Source of the DNA: Salinivirgaceae bacterium
GTDB taxonomy: Bacteria; Bacteroidota; Bacteroidia; Bacteroidales; SZUA-534
Reading direction: 5' to 3'
NCBI GenBank assembly: GCA_017645945.1
Contig: JAGCNL010000053.1
Span: forward strand, 133,816 to 197,815
DNA: 64,000 nt
The notes below the pieces were generated by a model. That model was not told the origin of the DNA, did no database searches, and was given only the letters and a program-made list of their open reading frames with translations. This document shows, piece by piece, positions 19,684-29,435 of this stretch. The stretch's first letter is position 1; the number at the start of each line of letters is the position of its first letter. The translations under genes were made by a program, and so were the position numbers.

Positions 19684-19761
19684 ACAACCGATTGCAATCG
19701 TGCCAAAAATAGTATATCACTTATTATAAACATTTTAGCTAATTATTGCAACCGATTGCAA
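19684..19761 (+). promoter_or_regulatory. Paired LacI-type operators upstream of susC
   Basis: In the 443-base divergent spacer 19575-20017, the sequence CAACCGATTGCAA occurs twice (from 19685 and from 19749). The first overlaps a perfect 12-bp palindrome CGATTGCAATCG (19689-19700). The second sits in TTGCAACCGATTGCAA (19746-19761), whose halves are both TTGCAA. The 64-base centre-to-centre distance (about six helical turns) would allow looping. The rest of the spacer, up to the susC start, shows no further gene or clear promoter. Confidence 0.55.
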
Positions 19762-20017
19762 AATATGTTGCTATACAATTTTTTGCACAAATATCTAAAA
19801 TTAGAAACGAAATATCTGGATTTGAAAGCCCCTTTCCGCCCCACCTGGTACTTTTATCGTAATCAAAATCGCGAAAGTTGGGGTTAACGAGCGACAATGA
19901 TTCCGAAGTGGAAAACGCATCGGTTTGGGACGAAAAATTCGACATCTGCCACACCACGTTTGTTTGTGGCCGGCAAAAATGTGGAACTATACTATTTAAT
20001 AACTAAACACCAATTTT

Positions 20018-23000
20018 ATGATGAAACATCAATTATGGAGAAAGGCGGCTGTGATGCTGCCGACATTGTTGCTTTCATTCTGCACAATGGCACAGACTCA
20101 CAGCGTGAGCGGTACCATTACAGATGAGGAGCAGCTTCCGATTCCGGGAGCAAACGTAGTCATCAAAGGTACAACGACGGGTACAATCACCGCCGGCGAT
20201 GGCAAGTTCAGCTTGCAAGCCAACGACGGCGATGTGCTTCAGTTTTCCTACATTGGCTACGCAACTGAAGAAGTGATCGTTAGTGGTAATGGTCCTTACA
20301 ACATCAGTCTCACCCCTGACCTTGTTGGTTTGGAAGAGGTTGTGGTTGTTGGTTACGGTACGCAGCGTAAAGAGGCCGTTACCGGTTCTGTAGCTTCAAT
20401 GAAGGGCGATGTTGTCCGTGAAATGCCGGGCTCAAACATCACACAGTCGCTGCAAGGCCGTATTGCTGGTGTCAACATGCAGCAGTCATCATCGAAGCCG
20501 GGTGCAGAGATGCGGATTCGAATCCGTGGAGAACGCTCACTTACCAAGGACGGCAACGAGCCATTGATTATTTTGGATGGTGTTCCGTTCATTGGAGGTT
20601 CGCTTAGCGACATTGACCCGAACTCAATCAAGAGCATCGACATCTTGAAAGACGCCTCTGCAACTGCAATTTATGGTTCTCGAGGTTCCAATGGTGTTAT
20701 TTTGGTTACAACCACAAAAGGTAGCATTGCACAAGATGCTTCAATAGTGTACAGCGGATACTACGGTGTAAAAACTGTATTCTCGAAATATCCGATGATG
20801 AACGCTGCACAGCTTAAAGCATTGCGCGATTACAAGGGAACATTCAAAAGCAGCGCAATGGAAGAGAAAGGTATTGCCCAAGGAGTTGACACTGATTGGC
20901 AAGATCTTATGTACGACAAAGGTATGGTTACAAGCCACGACCTTTCGGTTACTGGCGGTACCAAAACAGCTGCCTACAGCTTTGGTGGTGGTTACTATCG
21001 TGAAGAGGCAGTTTTGCCATTGCAGAACTACACTCGTTTCTCAATGCGCGCCGCTGCTGACCAGAAAGTTGGCAATTACATCAAAGTTGGCTTCACAAGC
21101 AACAACAATTATTCTATAAACAACGGCAACAGCATCGGCATTTACGATGTTTTGGCAGCTTCTCCAATGGTAAGCCCTGTCGACTCTGTCGGCAACACCC
21201 GCCGCACAATTGACAACAACACTGTTGATGCCGGCGTTTGGATGCGCACTCGCGAAACATTAGAGAAAATTGATGAAGATGGCGACTTTGAAGACAAAGT
21301 TCAAAACTATGGTACATTCAACAGCGTTTATGCTGAGTTGTCAATTCCTCGCGTAGAGGGTTTGAAATTCCGCACAAACGTAGGTTTGAACTTGAAATAC
21401 ACTCAAAATGGTTACTATCAAGGTGTTGGCGTTTTTGCCACATCTCCGACATCGGCATCATCAGCATCACTTACAAAATCGCTCAACCTGAACTGGGCTG
21501 TTGAGAACCTGCTTACTTTCGACAGAACCTTTGGAAAACACACAGTCAACGCTGTTGGCTTGCTGTCGTTTGAGCGCACACAATACAACTCAACATCTGT
21601 TTCAGCAACAGGTATAGCATCTAAGAAATTCTTATACTACAACTTAGGCCGTATAAACGATGAAGGCGAAACATCAATAAGTCCTAATAATCAAGGCTAT
21701 AGTGAGTATGGTTTGAAATCAGTCATGGGACGTTTGATGTACTCTTACGACGACCGCTATATGCTGACTGTTGCCGTACGTAACGATAAATCATCGCGTC
21801 TTGCTCCGAGCAGCAATTCACACACCTATCCTGCCGTATCAGTTGGTTGGAACCTTGGTCGCGAAGCGTTTATGGAAGACTTTGAATGGCTGAACTCATT
21901 CAAACTCCGCTTCGGCTACGGACAGACATCTAACCAAGCTGTTGCTCCGTTCAAAACTCTTGGTGCTCTTGCCACACGTCCGTACAACTTTGGCGACGAC
22001 GTAATGAGCACAGGATACTATGTATCAGAACTTGCCAACGACAAACTTGGTTGGGAATACTCTCAAACATTTAACTATGGTGTTGATTTCAGTTTCCTGA
22101 GCCGCATCAGTGGTAGCTTCGAGTACTATGTTCAAAAAACCCACGATGTGCTGTTGTATGTCAATCTGCCGTCGACTTCCGGTGTTAGCGGTTATACTGA
22201 TAACATAGGTAAAACCCAAAACAAGGGTTGGGAGTTCAACGTAAACGCAACAATTCTGAAAGACTACAACGGATTCACTTGGGATGCTGGCATGAACATG
22301 TACAGCAACAAGAACGAACTTATTGAACTGGCTTCAGGCGCTGAGCGCGACGAAGGCAACTGCTGGTTTGTCGGCCACCCGATCAACTCTATCTACGACT
22401 ATGAGAACATCGGTTTGTGGATGCCTGAAGACTTCTACTATCAACCTGACGGCTACGAGAAATCGTATGGTAAGACTCTGGAGCCTGGTGGTGACGCTGG
22501 TATGATTCGCGTGAAATACACTGGTGATTTTGATGAGAACGGCATGCCGACTCGCTCAATTGGTCCTGAAGACCGCCAGATTATGCATATCGACCCAAAA
22601 CTGAATGGCGGTTTCAACACCCGCTTAGAGTGGAAAGGCTTTGACCTGACTGTTATTGGTGCATTCCAGGTTGGTGGCAAACTCATCAGCACACTGCACT
22701 CAGGCAACGGTTATTTGAACTTGCTGAGCGGTCGTCGTGGCAATGTCGATGTTGAATACTTCCAAGCAGAACGTGAAGGCCGTGGCACAAACGTATCTAT
22801 AGTGAAAGACGAAAGCGGCAATTATCTTGTTAAAAACAGAAACGCCAAATATCCTGACCCGAACGCCCGTCGTGACGGTGACAATGTTGGTTATGCATCA
22901 ACACTTGGTTACTTCGACGCTTCGTACTGCAAGATTCGCACAATCACCTTGGGCTATAACTTCAAAAACGACGGCAACGCTGTGTTAGACGAGATTGGCA

Positions 23001-23215
23001 TCAAGAAGATTCGCGTTTACGGTACAATTCAAAACCCGTGGGTTATTGCTTCAAAATTCAAGAAAGAGACTGGTCTTGACCCAGAGACGAACTCGTTTGG
23101 TAATCAGAACGTAGCTACCGGAACAACTGCCTATAGAGCAAGTTCAGTGCTTACCGTTGGTACCAACACTCCGTCAACACGTACTTTCTTAGTTGGATTA
23201 AACATAACTTTCTAA
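20018..23215 (+). CDS. SusC/RagA-family TonB-dependent outer-membrane transporter
   Basis: A 1065-residue TonB-dependent transporter for glycan import. After a signal peptide (to about AQ26) comes a carboxypeptidase-regulatory-like domain (VSGTITDEEQLPIPGANVVIKGT). A TonB-box/plug follows (EEVVVVGYGTQRKEAVTGSVASM, PLIILDGVPF, IDILKDASATAIYGSRGSNGVILVTT), then a 22-strand barrel ending in FLVGLNITF with the C-terminal Phe needed for barrel assembly. It pairs with the SusD lipoprotein encoded 12 bases downstream. Two methionines lie at the start; either is possible. Substrate cannot be read directly, but the neighbouring esterase and GH43 suggest xylan-type oligosaccharides. Confidence 0.97.
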   Translation: MMKHQLWRKAAVMLPTLLLSFCTMAQTHSVSGTITDEEQLPIPGANVVIKGTTTGTITAGDGKFSLQANDGDVLQFSYIGYATEEVIVSGNGPYNISLTPDLVGLEEVVVVGYGTQRKEAVTGSVASMKGDVVREMPGSNITQSLQGRIAGVNMQQSSSKPGAEMRIRIRGERSLTKDGNEPLIILDGVPFIGGSLSDIDPNSIKSIDILKDASATAIYGSRGSNGVILVTTTKGSIAQDASIVYSGYYGVKTVFSKYPMMNAAQLKALRDYKGTFKSSAMEEKGIAQGVDTDWQDLMYDKGMVTSHDLSVTGGTKTAAYSFGGGYYREEAVLPLQNYTRFSMRAAADQKVGNYIKVGFTSNNNYSINNGNSIGIYDVLAASPMVSPVDSVGNTRRTIDNNTVDAGVWMRTRETLEKIDEDGDFEDKVQNYGTFNSVYAELSIPRVEGLKFRTNVGLNLKYTQNGYYQGVGVFATSPTSASSASLTKSLNLNWAVENLLTFDRTFGKHTVNAVGLLSFERTQYNSTSVSATGIASKKFLYYNLGRINDEGETSISPNNQGYSEYGLKSVMGRLMYSYDDRYMLTVAVRNDKSSRLAPSSNSHTYPAVSVGWNLGREAFMEDFEWLNSFKLRFGYGQTSNQAVAPFKTLGALATRPYNFGDDVMSTGYYVSELANDKLGWEYSQTFNYGVDFSFLSRISGSFEYYVQKTHDVLLYVNLPSTSGVSGYTDNIGKTQNKGWEFNVNATILKDYNGFTWDAGMNMYSNKNELIELASGAERDEGNCWFVGHPINSIYDYENIGLWMPEDFYYQPDGYEKSYGKTLEPGGDAGMIRVKYTGDFDENGMPTRSIGPEDRQIMHIDPKLNGGFNTRLEWKGFDLTVIGAFQVGGKLISTLHSGNGYLNLLSGRRGNVDVEYFQAEREGRGTNVSIVKDESGNYLVKNRNAKYPDPNARRDGDNVGYASTLGYFDASYCKIRTITLGYNFKNDGNAVLDEIGIKKIRVYGTIQNPWVIASKFKKETGLDPETNSFGNQNVATGTTAYRASSVLTVGTNTPSTRTFLVGLNITF

Positions 23216-23227
23216 TCGATTACTACA

Positions 23228-25183
23228 ATGAAAAAGAATAATAAAATAACAATAATTGGTGCAGCGGCATTAGGATTGCTTGCTATCGGCAGCTGCTCTG
23301 ATGTCTTGGATGAGACACCACGTTCAACCTTCACCCTTGACTACTTCACAACTGATGAAGGCATCAAAGGTGGATTGACTCAGATGTACGCCCACTTGCG
23401 TAATTTCTATGGTGGCTACTATTTGGCTGCCTGCGAATGCGGTACTGACGAATACACATGGGGACAATCAGGCGACAACAACAACAAAGACAACGACTTC
23501 TCTGGTGTGGGCAATATCACATCATCTACAGCTCGTACCGACGCTCTTTGGAATCCTGCATTCATCAACATCAATACGGCAAGTGCCCTTATCGAGCAAG
23601 GTAATGCCAGCGGACTTGACGCTTCACTTGTTGCTGAAGCCAACTTCTTCCGTGCATACGACTATTTCCTTCTTGTTCAGCACTTTGGCGGTGTGCCATT
23701 GGATTTGGGTTCGGGCGAACTGAAATCGAACGTGGCACCTTCACGAAAATCGGTTCGCAACACTGTACCTGAGGTATATACCCGTTGCATCTTCCCCGAT
23801 TTGATTACAGCTGTCAACGATTTGCCGGAAAACCCGCGCGTAACAGGTGCTGTAACAAAAACCGTTGCACGTCTCTATCTTGCAAAGGCATATTTGACCT
23901 ACGCATGGTGGCTTGAGAATCCGAAAAACATCCCGACCTACCCTGCATGCGACCGCGTTGACCCTGATGGAAAAACAGCTGCTCAATACTTCCAAATGGC
24001 TTACGATTTTGCCATGGAAGGCATCAACAATCCTGGTCCTTACGGATTGCAAGAGACTTTCTACAATATGTGCGCCGCTCAATACGAGCGCAATCCTGAA
24101 ATGCTGCTTTGGGCTGACCACACTGCAACAGAATGGTTCTACAGTGGTGCAGGAAGCGCAGGCAATGCCAACAACTATGGTGACGACCCAGGTGGCAATG
24201 GCTCGAACAACAACTTCTGGTTCGAGAACTGGAACTACACTGAGGTTCAGATGGCTGACGGAACTGGCACACAACGTATCGACCGCCAGGGCTATGGCCG
24301 TCCATGGACTCGTATGGCTCCAACCTACAATGTGTTCAACGAGACATTTGCTGACGTAAAAGACTCTCGCCGTGACGCCACATTCCAAACCACAATTCAC
24401 GCAAACTGGCATATTGGTACTACTGACGATGCCGCCACTCACAAAAACGCCAACGATATGGATGTTGAGCAAGGAGGAATTATCCTGACATTCGTGCCGA
24501 AAGCAATTGAGGGAACCGTTTATGACAAAGCCAACGGCGCACTTGGTTTGGGTGCTGCTCCTGGCCGTGCCGACTGGGTTGTTGACCCTGAGCACATCAG
24601 CCGTAAAATCTTCCCCGGACCGTTCAAACTCAGCGGATTCAGCCAGGAGTCTGACGATGTTAAGCACACTCGTCCAATCGGTTCTCTGGGTGTTCCAAAC
24701 GCCAACAATGTTCGTCCGTACTACGTTGCTAAATTCTCAGAGTTCTACCTCGTAGCTGCTGAGGCTGCCGTTAAAGGTGCTACTGGTGAGAAATCTGCCC
24801 GCGACCTTGTGAACGTACTGCGTGCACGTGCCGGCAAATGGAATTATAGCGTAGCTGAGGACAAAGAAATTGAAGCCGACTACAGCGCCGACCTTGTTGC
24901 CGCCACTCCTGAAACTGTTGATATGAAATTCATCATGCTTGAGCGTTCACGTGAGTTCTTTGGCGAAGGTTACCGCCGCCTCGACCTCATCCGCACTCAA
25001 ATGTGGGAAGAATTGGCTGGAAGCTACAAAATCTGCGGCTCACAAGTAGGTGACTGGGATCTTGAGGAATTCCAACGCGAAATCAAACCAGAGTACTACC
25101 TCTCGCCCATTCCAATCGGCCAGCTCGATGGTCTTGAGATGAGCGCAGAAGAGAAAGCTGCTTACCAGAATCCGGGATATTGA
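23228..25183 (+). CDS. SusD/RagB-family glycan-binding lipoprotein
   Basis: A 651-residue surface lipoprotein (lipobox AIGSC, Cys23) that forms the lid of the SusC channel and binds oligosaccharides. It has the SusD start (CSDVLDETPRSTFTLDYFTTDEGIKGGL), TPR-like helices (EANFFRAYDYFLLVQHFGGVPL; VARLYLAKAYLTYAWWL) and the conserved C-terminal block (FYLVAAEAAVKGATG, RSREFFGEGYRRLDLIRTQMW, YLSPIP). It is longer than the usual 500-600 residues, with an insertion around residues 260-430 that probably shapes the binding site. It is 12 bases from susC, so co-transcribed. Confidence 0.97.
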   Translation: MKKNNKITIIGAAALGLLAIGSCSDVLDETPRSTFTLDYFTTDEGIKGGLTQMYAHLRNFYGGYYLAACECGTDEYTWGQSGDNNNKDNDFSGVGNITSSTARTDALWNPAFININTASALIEQGNASGLDASLVAEANFFRAYDYFLLVQHFGGVPLDLGSGELKSNVAPSRKSVRNTVPEVYTRCIFPDLITAVNDLPENPRVTGAVTKTVARLYLAKAYLTYAWWLENPKNIPTYPACDRVDPDGKTAAQYFQMAYDFAMEGINNPGPYGLQETFYNMCAAQYERNPEMLLWADHTATEWFYSGAGSAGNANNYGDDPGGNGSNNNFWFENWNYTEVQMADGTGTQRIDRQGYGRPWTRMAPTYNVFNETFADVKDSRRDATFQTTIHANWHIGTTDDAATHKNANDMDVEQGGIILTFVPKAIEGTVYDKANGALGLGAAPGRADWVVDPEHISRKIFPGPFKLSGFSQESDDVKHTRPIGSLGVPNANNVRPYYVAKFSEFYLVAAEAAVKGATGEKSARDLVNVLRARAGKWNYSVAEDKEIEADYSADLVAATPETVDMKFIMLERSREFFGEGYRRLDLIRTQMWEELAGSYKICGSQVGDWDLEEFQREIKPEYYLSPIPIGQLDGLEMSAEEKAAYQNPGY

Positions 25184-25256
25184 TAATAGTTTTTTCATAA
25201 TAAAAGTTTTCCCGATTAGAGTTGTTTGTAGTTCCTACCGAGAGGTTGGAACTAAT

Positions 25257-25287
25257 GAAGGCCGCCCGCCAGGACGGCCTTCTGTTT
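25257..25287 (+). terminator. Rho-independent terminator after susD
   Basis: A perfect 8-bp stem (GAAGGCCG / CGGCCTTC) is followed by a T-rich stretch, separating susCD from the regulator. A weaker 7-bp inverted repeat (TAGTTCC / GGAACTA, 25229-25254) precedes it. Confidence 0.8.
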
Positions 25288-25337
25288 TGTCTGCACGCGA
25301 CATGAATTTACCATGGCGCATAATTGCAGAATCGTAT

Positions 25338-25345
25338 TATCTTTA
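25338..25345 (+). promoter_or_regulatory. Candidate -7 element for the hybrid regulator
   Basis: TATCTTTA differs from TAnnTTTG only in the last base. If used, transcription would start near 25352, which supports translation from the ATG at 25384 rather than at 25345. Confidence 0.3.
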
Positions 25346-25383
25346 TGCGTTTTCCAGATGCGGATAATTATTGGCGAAAAAAT

Positions 25384-28300
25384 ATGGCGAGAAAACTGAT
25401 TCTGACTTGTGTGACCTTGCTGCTGCTGACCTTCAGCGGCTTTGACAGTATGGGCGCATCGCCAATATTTCACAACGTCAACAATCTGTATAACATATCG
25501 ATACGCGAGACAAACTCAGCCTGCAAAGATGCCGACGGCTTTGTTTGGGTGTCGTCGAAGATGGGCATTATGCGGTTTGCCAGCCACAACTACTGCATCT
25601 ACCAACTACCCTATTCCGAACACAACGCTCTGACAGTCAGACTTGAATGCCGAGGAAACATGCTGGTGGCTTACTGCAATTCGGGGCAGATTTTTGTCTA
25701 CAACCGCATCGCCGACCAGTTTGAGCTTCTCGCCAACCTGACCAGCTATATGATTAATAAGCAGCAGATTGTCTACAAGATAGCCATCGACTCGAAGCAG
25801 AATCTATGGATTGCCACAGCAAACGGCTTCTACAAATACACCGACGGCCAGATTGAAACTGTTGAAAGCGAAGGCGCCTTCTACAATCTGGTATGGCTGT
25901 CTGACAACAATCTGATTGTGGCCGGGAGGACCAAATTGCAAATCATCGACACTGGCGACACTGACGCGCACCCGCACGACATCGGCGCCAGCCTGCCACC
26001 AAGCATCAAAACCAGCCTTCTGTGCGACACTCGCCACAACCGGCTCTGGATTGGCACCAAAACCGACGGACTGATGATTTTCGACTTCGCAAGCCATACG
26101 GCGACAACGGTTGACGGTATTCCAAAGCTGCCTATTCTGGCTATCAGCCAATTCAATGACAGCACTCTGCTTGTCGGAATCGACGGACACGGAATCTGTG
26201 CAATCGACATTGAAACTGGACGAATCAAAAACACCTACCAGAGCGACCGCAACAACCCGCAATCGCTTGCCAGCAACGGAGTGTACGACATTCTATGCGA
26301 ACCAGGAAAGCGCGTGTGGGTTTGCACCTACGATGATGGCGTGCTGTTCAGCAACATTGAGTCGAAAAACGTCACGCAGCACCAGCACCTGATAAACAAC
26401 GACAACTCGATAAAAGACAACCACGTGAACGACGTCTGCGAGGATGCCGACGGCAATCTTTGGTTTGCCACAAACAACGGTGTCAGCCGCTATAATCCGC
26501 TAACTGACAAGTGGTTGCACACACTTCACAAAGGACGCGAGCACTCACCTGTATTTCTGTCGGTCTGCGCCGATGCCGACGGACTAATCTGGGCAGGCTC
26601 CTACTCATCAGGAGTTTATGTGCTCAACCGCGACGGCCTCACAGTGAGCCACTACACCAGCAGTACTAGCAGCATTTATGACAACGATTTTGTGTTCAGT
26701 CTGCTGAACGACTGCAACAACGACATGTGGATTGGCGGCACCAACAACGACATTTTCCGCTTCAACCGCAGCAGCCGCACCTTCAGTCGCTTCGACTACG
26801 TGCCCGTGAACACATTTGCCGAACTCGACAGTGACAATCTGCTCTTGGGCTGCACCAGCGGACTTTTCAAACTCAACAAAACAACAGGCGAAAGAACCGC
26901 CATGGTTGACAGCTGCATTGTGAACGACATTCTGGTACGCGACGACACAATCTGGGTGGCAACCCACGGCAAAGGCTTGCTGAGCATTAACAGAAAAGGC
27001 GAAACAATGGCTCATTACGATATGCGCGACGGACTGCCGTCGGATTTTGTGACCAGCCTACTCTACGCCGGCCACCACCTTTGGATTGGCACTGAAACAG
27101 GGCTCTGCAAATTTGCCCCATCAAGCGGAAAATCGTACATTTTCCCGTCAACGCCACAGCTGTCGGCATCGTTCAACCGCCACGCTGCGCTCGTAATGAG
27201 CAACGGCGATCTTATTTGGGGCACCAACAGCGGCGCTGTCTGTCTAAACCCCAATTTCGAACCCGACGAGCAGGCTATAGGCAAAATATTCATTCAAGAC
27301 ATAATTGTTGCAGGAAGTTCGATTCGCAACCAGGCCGACATGACAGGCAACTTGCCGATAAACCAACTCAACACACTGAAACTCAACTACACGCAAAACA
27401 CCGTCAAAGTTGAACTCGAAGCACTGGGGCGGATTGTCGGGCCGCGATTTGCCTGGAAAATGGACGGACTTGATGCCGACTGGAACCTGCCCACAACACA
27501 AAACATCATTTCGTACCCAAACCTGCCGTCGAGCAGTTTCAATCTGATTATCAGGCTCTACGACAACACAATGTCATACGTCATCGACGAGCGGCAGCTG
27601 AAAATCACCGTAAAGCCCGCCTTTTGGCGCACATGGCAGTTCATCGTCTTCTGCTACATTCTGGCTGCGGCTATAATCTTCACATTCCTAATGCGTTACA
27701 TATCAGAGATGAAACGCCGCCACAGCGAAGACAAAATCCGTTTTTTCACAAAAACTGCCCACGAGATGCGCACATCGCTGATGCTGATAAAAGCGCCTAT
27801 CGACGAGCTTTCAAAGGAGACGGGACTCAGCAAGCAGGGCGAGAAAAACCTCGACATCGCATCGCAACAAGCACGCCAACTGTCGGCCGTGGTAACGCAA
27901 CTGATGGATTTTCAAAAAGCCGACATCGGCAAAGAATACTTGAAACTTGTTGATACTGACATTGTTGAGTTTGTCAGCAGCAAGGTGCAGATGTTTGAGT
28001 CGCTTGCGCGGAAAAACAACTCACCAATCACCTTTGAGCATGATGTTGACAGCCTGACAACAGCCATCGACACTGATATGATTGGCAAAGTGATTGACAA
28101 TCTGCTGTCGAACGCCATAAAATACTCGCCCTACGGCGGCGCCATCAGCGTGAGTCTGCAAAACGGCAACGGACAATGGCGGCTTTCGATAGCTGACAAG
28201 GGCATCGGCATCAGTGAAAACGAGCAGCGGCACCTGTTCCGCGAGTTCTACCGTAGCGAGAATGCTGTGAACGCAAAGGTGATTGGCTCGGGAATCGGAC

Positions 28301-29238
28301 TGATGCTGGTGAAGAGTTACGTTGAGCTGCACGGCGGAAGAGTAACCTGTAAAAGCCAACCCAACCAAGGCTCAGTGTTTACTGTGGCCATTCCGATGGC
28401 TATTGTCGGCACAAAACTGGAAAAACGCAGGCTGAGCAAGCAGACACTCAAAAATGACGCAGCCAATCCCGTTCAAACCGACATAACACTGCTGATTGTT
28501 GAAGACAACGACAATCTGCTGCGGTTTATGAGCGACACGCTGGCCGACGAGTTCAACATTCTGACGGCTACAAACGGTAGCAATGCCTGGCAGACCATTC
28601 TGCAACAGCAGCCCGACATTGTCGTGTCGGACATTATGATGCCCGAAATGGACGGCTTTGAACTCTGCCGCATGCTGAAATCGACCTTCGAGACAGCGCA
28701 CATTCCAATCATCCTGCTCACTGCCCTCTCGGGGCGCGCCGAACTGCTGCAGGGTCTCGGTCTTGGAGCCGACGACTATCTGACCAAGCCGTTCGACATG
28801 GACATTCTGCGACTGCGGCTGAAAACTCTAGTACGCAACCGTCAGTTGATTAAATCGAAGATTATCAACAGTTTGTCGCACGGAACGCCCGTCGAACTAG
28901 GCAACAAGCAGAACGACGATTTTGTTCAGAAACTGCACCTTACGGTGAAGAACAATCTGGGCAACTGCGATTTCGACAAGGAGCAATTTGCCGCCGCAAT
29001 GAATGTCAGCTCATCGCTGCTTTACAAGAAGATAAAGGCGCTGACCGACCTCTCGCCTACCGATTTCATCAAAACCGCGAGACTTGAATACGCGCAACAA
29101 CTCCTTAAATCTCAACAATATAACATCACCGAAATCAGCGAGATGTGCGGTTTTGCAAGCCCCGCCTACTTCAGCACCGTCTACAAAAAGCAATTCGGTA
29201 TTCCGCCGTCAGATTTTCAGCAGACCGACACTGACTGA
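25384..29238 (+). CDS. Hybrid two-component system sensor/regulator (HTCS)
   Basis: A 1284-residue one-protein sensor, kinase and transcription factor typical of Bacteroidota glycan loci. Order: signal/anchor (MARKLILTCVTLLLLTF); a periplasmic double propeller of Reg_prop repeats (NLWFATNNGVSRYNP and similar) and a Y_Y_Y domain to about 745; a TM helix near 751-773; a HisKA box with AHEMRTSL (phospho-His near 792); HATPase_c (NLLSNAIKYSP near 905, GSGIGLMLVKSYVELHGG); a receiver domain with phospho-Asp in VVSDIMMPEMDG near 1083; and an AraC-type helix-turn-helix (about 1190-1283). The H-box reads HEMRTSL where HEIRTPL is usual. It probably senses a xylan-derived oligosaccharide and activates susCD. 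Confidence 0.96.
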   Translation: MARKLILTCVTLLLLTFSGFDSMGASPIFHNVNNLYNISIRETNSACKDADGFVWVSSKMGIMRFASHNYCIYQLPYSEHNALTVRLECRGNMLVAYCNSGQIFVYNRIADQFELLANLTSYMINKQQIVYKIAIDSKQNLWIATANGFYKYTDGQIETVESEGAFYNLVWLSDNNLIVAGRTKLQIIDTGDTDAHPHDIGASLPPSIKTSLLCDTRHNRLWIGTKTDGLMIFDFASHTATTVDGIPKLPILAISQFNDSTLLVGIDGHGICAIDIETGRIKNTYQSDRNNPQSLASNGVYDILCEPGKRVWVCTYDDGVLFSNIESKNVTQHQHLINNDNSIKDNHVNDVCEDADGNLWFATNNGVSRYNPLTDKWLHTLHKGREHSPVFLSVCADADGLIWAGSYSSGVYVLNRDGLTVSHYTSSTSSIYDNDFVFSLLNDCNNDMWIGGTNNDIFRFNRSSRTFSRFDYVPVNTFAELDSDNLLLGCTSGLFKLNKTTGERTAMVDSCIVNDILVRDDTIWVATHGKGLLSINRKGETMAHYDMRDGLPSDFVTSLLYAGHHLWIGTETGLCKFAPSSGKSYIFPSTPQLSASFNRHAALVMSNGDLIWGTNSGAVCLNPNFEPDEQAIGKIFIQDIIVAGSSIRNQADMTGNLPINQLNTLKLNYTQNTVKVELEALGRIVGPRFAWKMDGLDADWNLPTTQNIISYPNLPSSSFNLIIRLYDNTMSYVIDERQLKITVKPAFWRTWQFIVFCYILAAAIIFTFLMRYISEMKRRHSEDKIRFFTKTAHEMRTSLMLIKAPIDELSKETGLSKQGEKNLDIASQQARQLSAVVTQLMDFQKADIGKEYLKLVDTDIVEFVSSKVQMFESLARKNNSPITFEHDVDSLTTAIDTDMIGKVIDNLLSNAIKYSPYGGAISVSLQNGNGQWRLSIADKGIGISENEQRHLFREFYRSENAVNAKVIGSGIGLMLVKSYVELHGGRVTCKSQPNQGSVFTVAIPMAIVGTKLEKRRLSKQTLKNDAANPVQTDITLLIVEDNDNLLRFMSDTLADEFNILTATNGSNAWQTILQQQPDIVVSDIMMPEMDGFELCRMLKSTFETAHIPIILLTALSGRAELLQGLGLGADDYLTKPFDMDILRLRLKTLVRNRQLIKSKIINSLSHGTPVELGNKQNDDFVQKLHLTVKNNLGNCDFDKEQFAAAMNVSSSLLYKKIKALTDLSPTDFIKTARLEYAQQLLKSQQYNITEISEMCGFASPAYFSTVYKKQFGIPPSDFQQTDTD

Positions 29239-29435
29239 CATTGTCATTTGTTGTCGCGCCAAGCACAACCTCTGTCTCCGCGAATTTCATTTTTTTGAAA
29301 AAAATCAAAGCGCCTAATCGTTTTGCACGCTTTTTGTATGACTTTGCGCCGTCGGTTTCGAAAACCGGCTGATTAGTATGCTGCATCGGCATTCCGCGGT
29401 TGTGGCAAAACATTGAATCACATAATAATAAATAT

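Noticed and set aside
29239-29435. Promoter of etfB at TATGACTTTG (near 29337-29346)
   Set aside because: The spacing inside the element is two bases too long for TAnnTTTG, and no -33 TTTG stands at the right distance; left uncalled.
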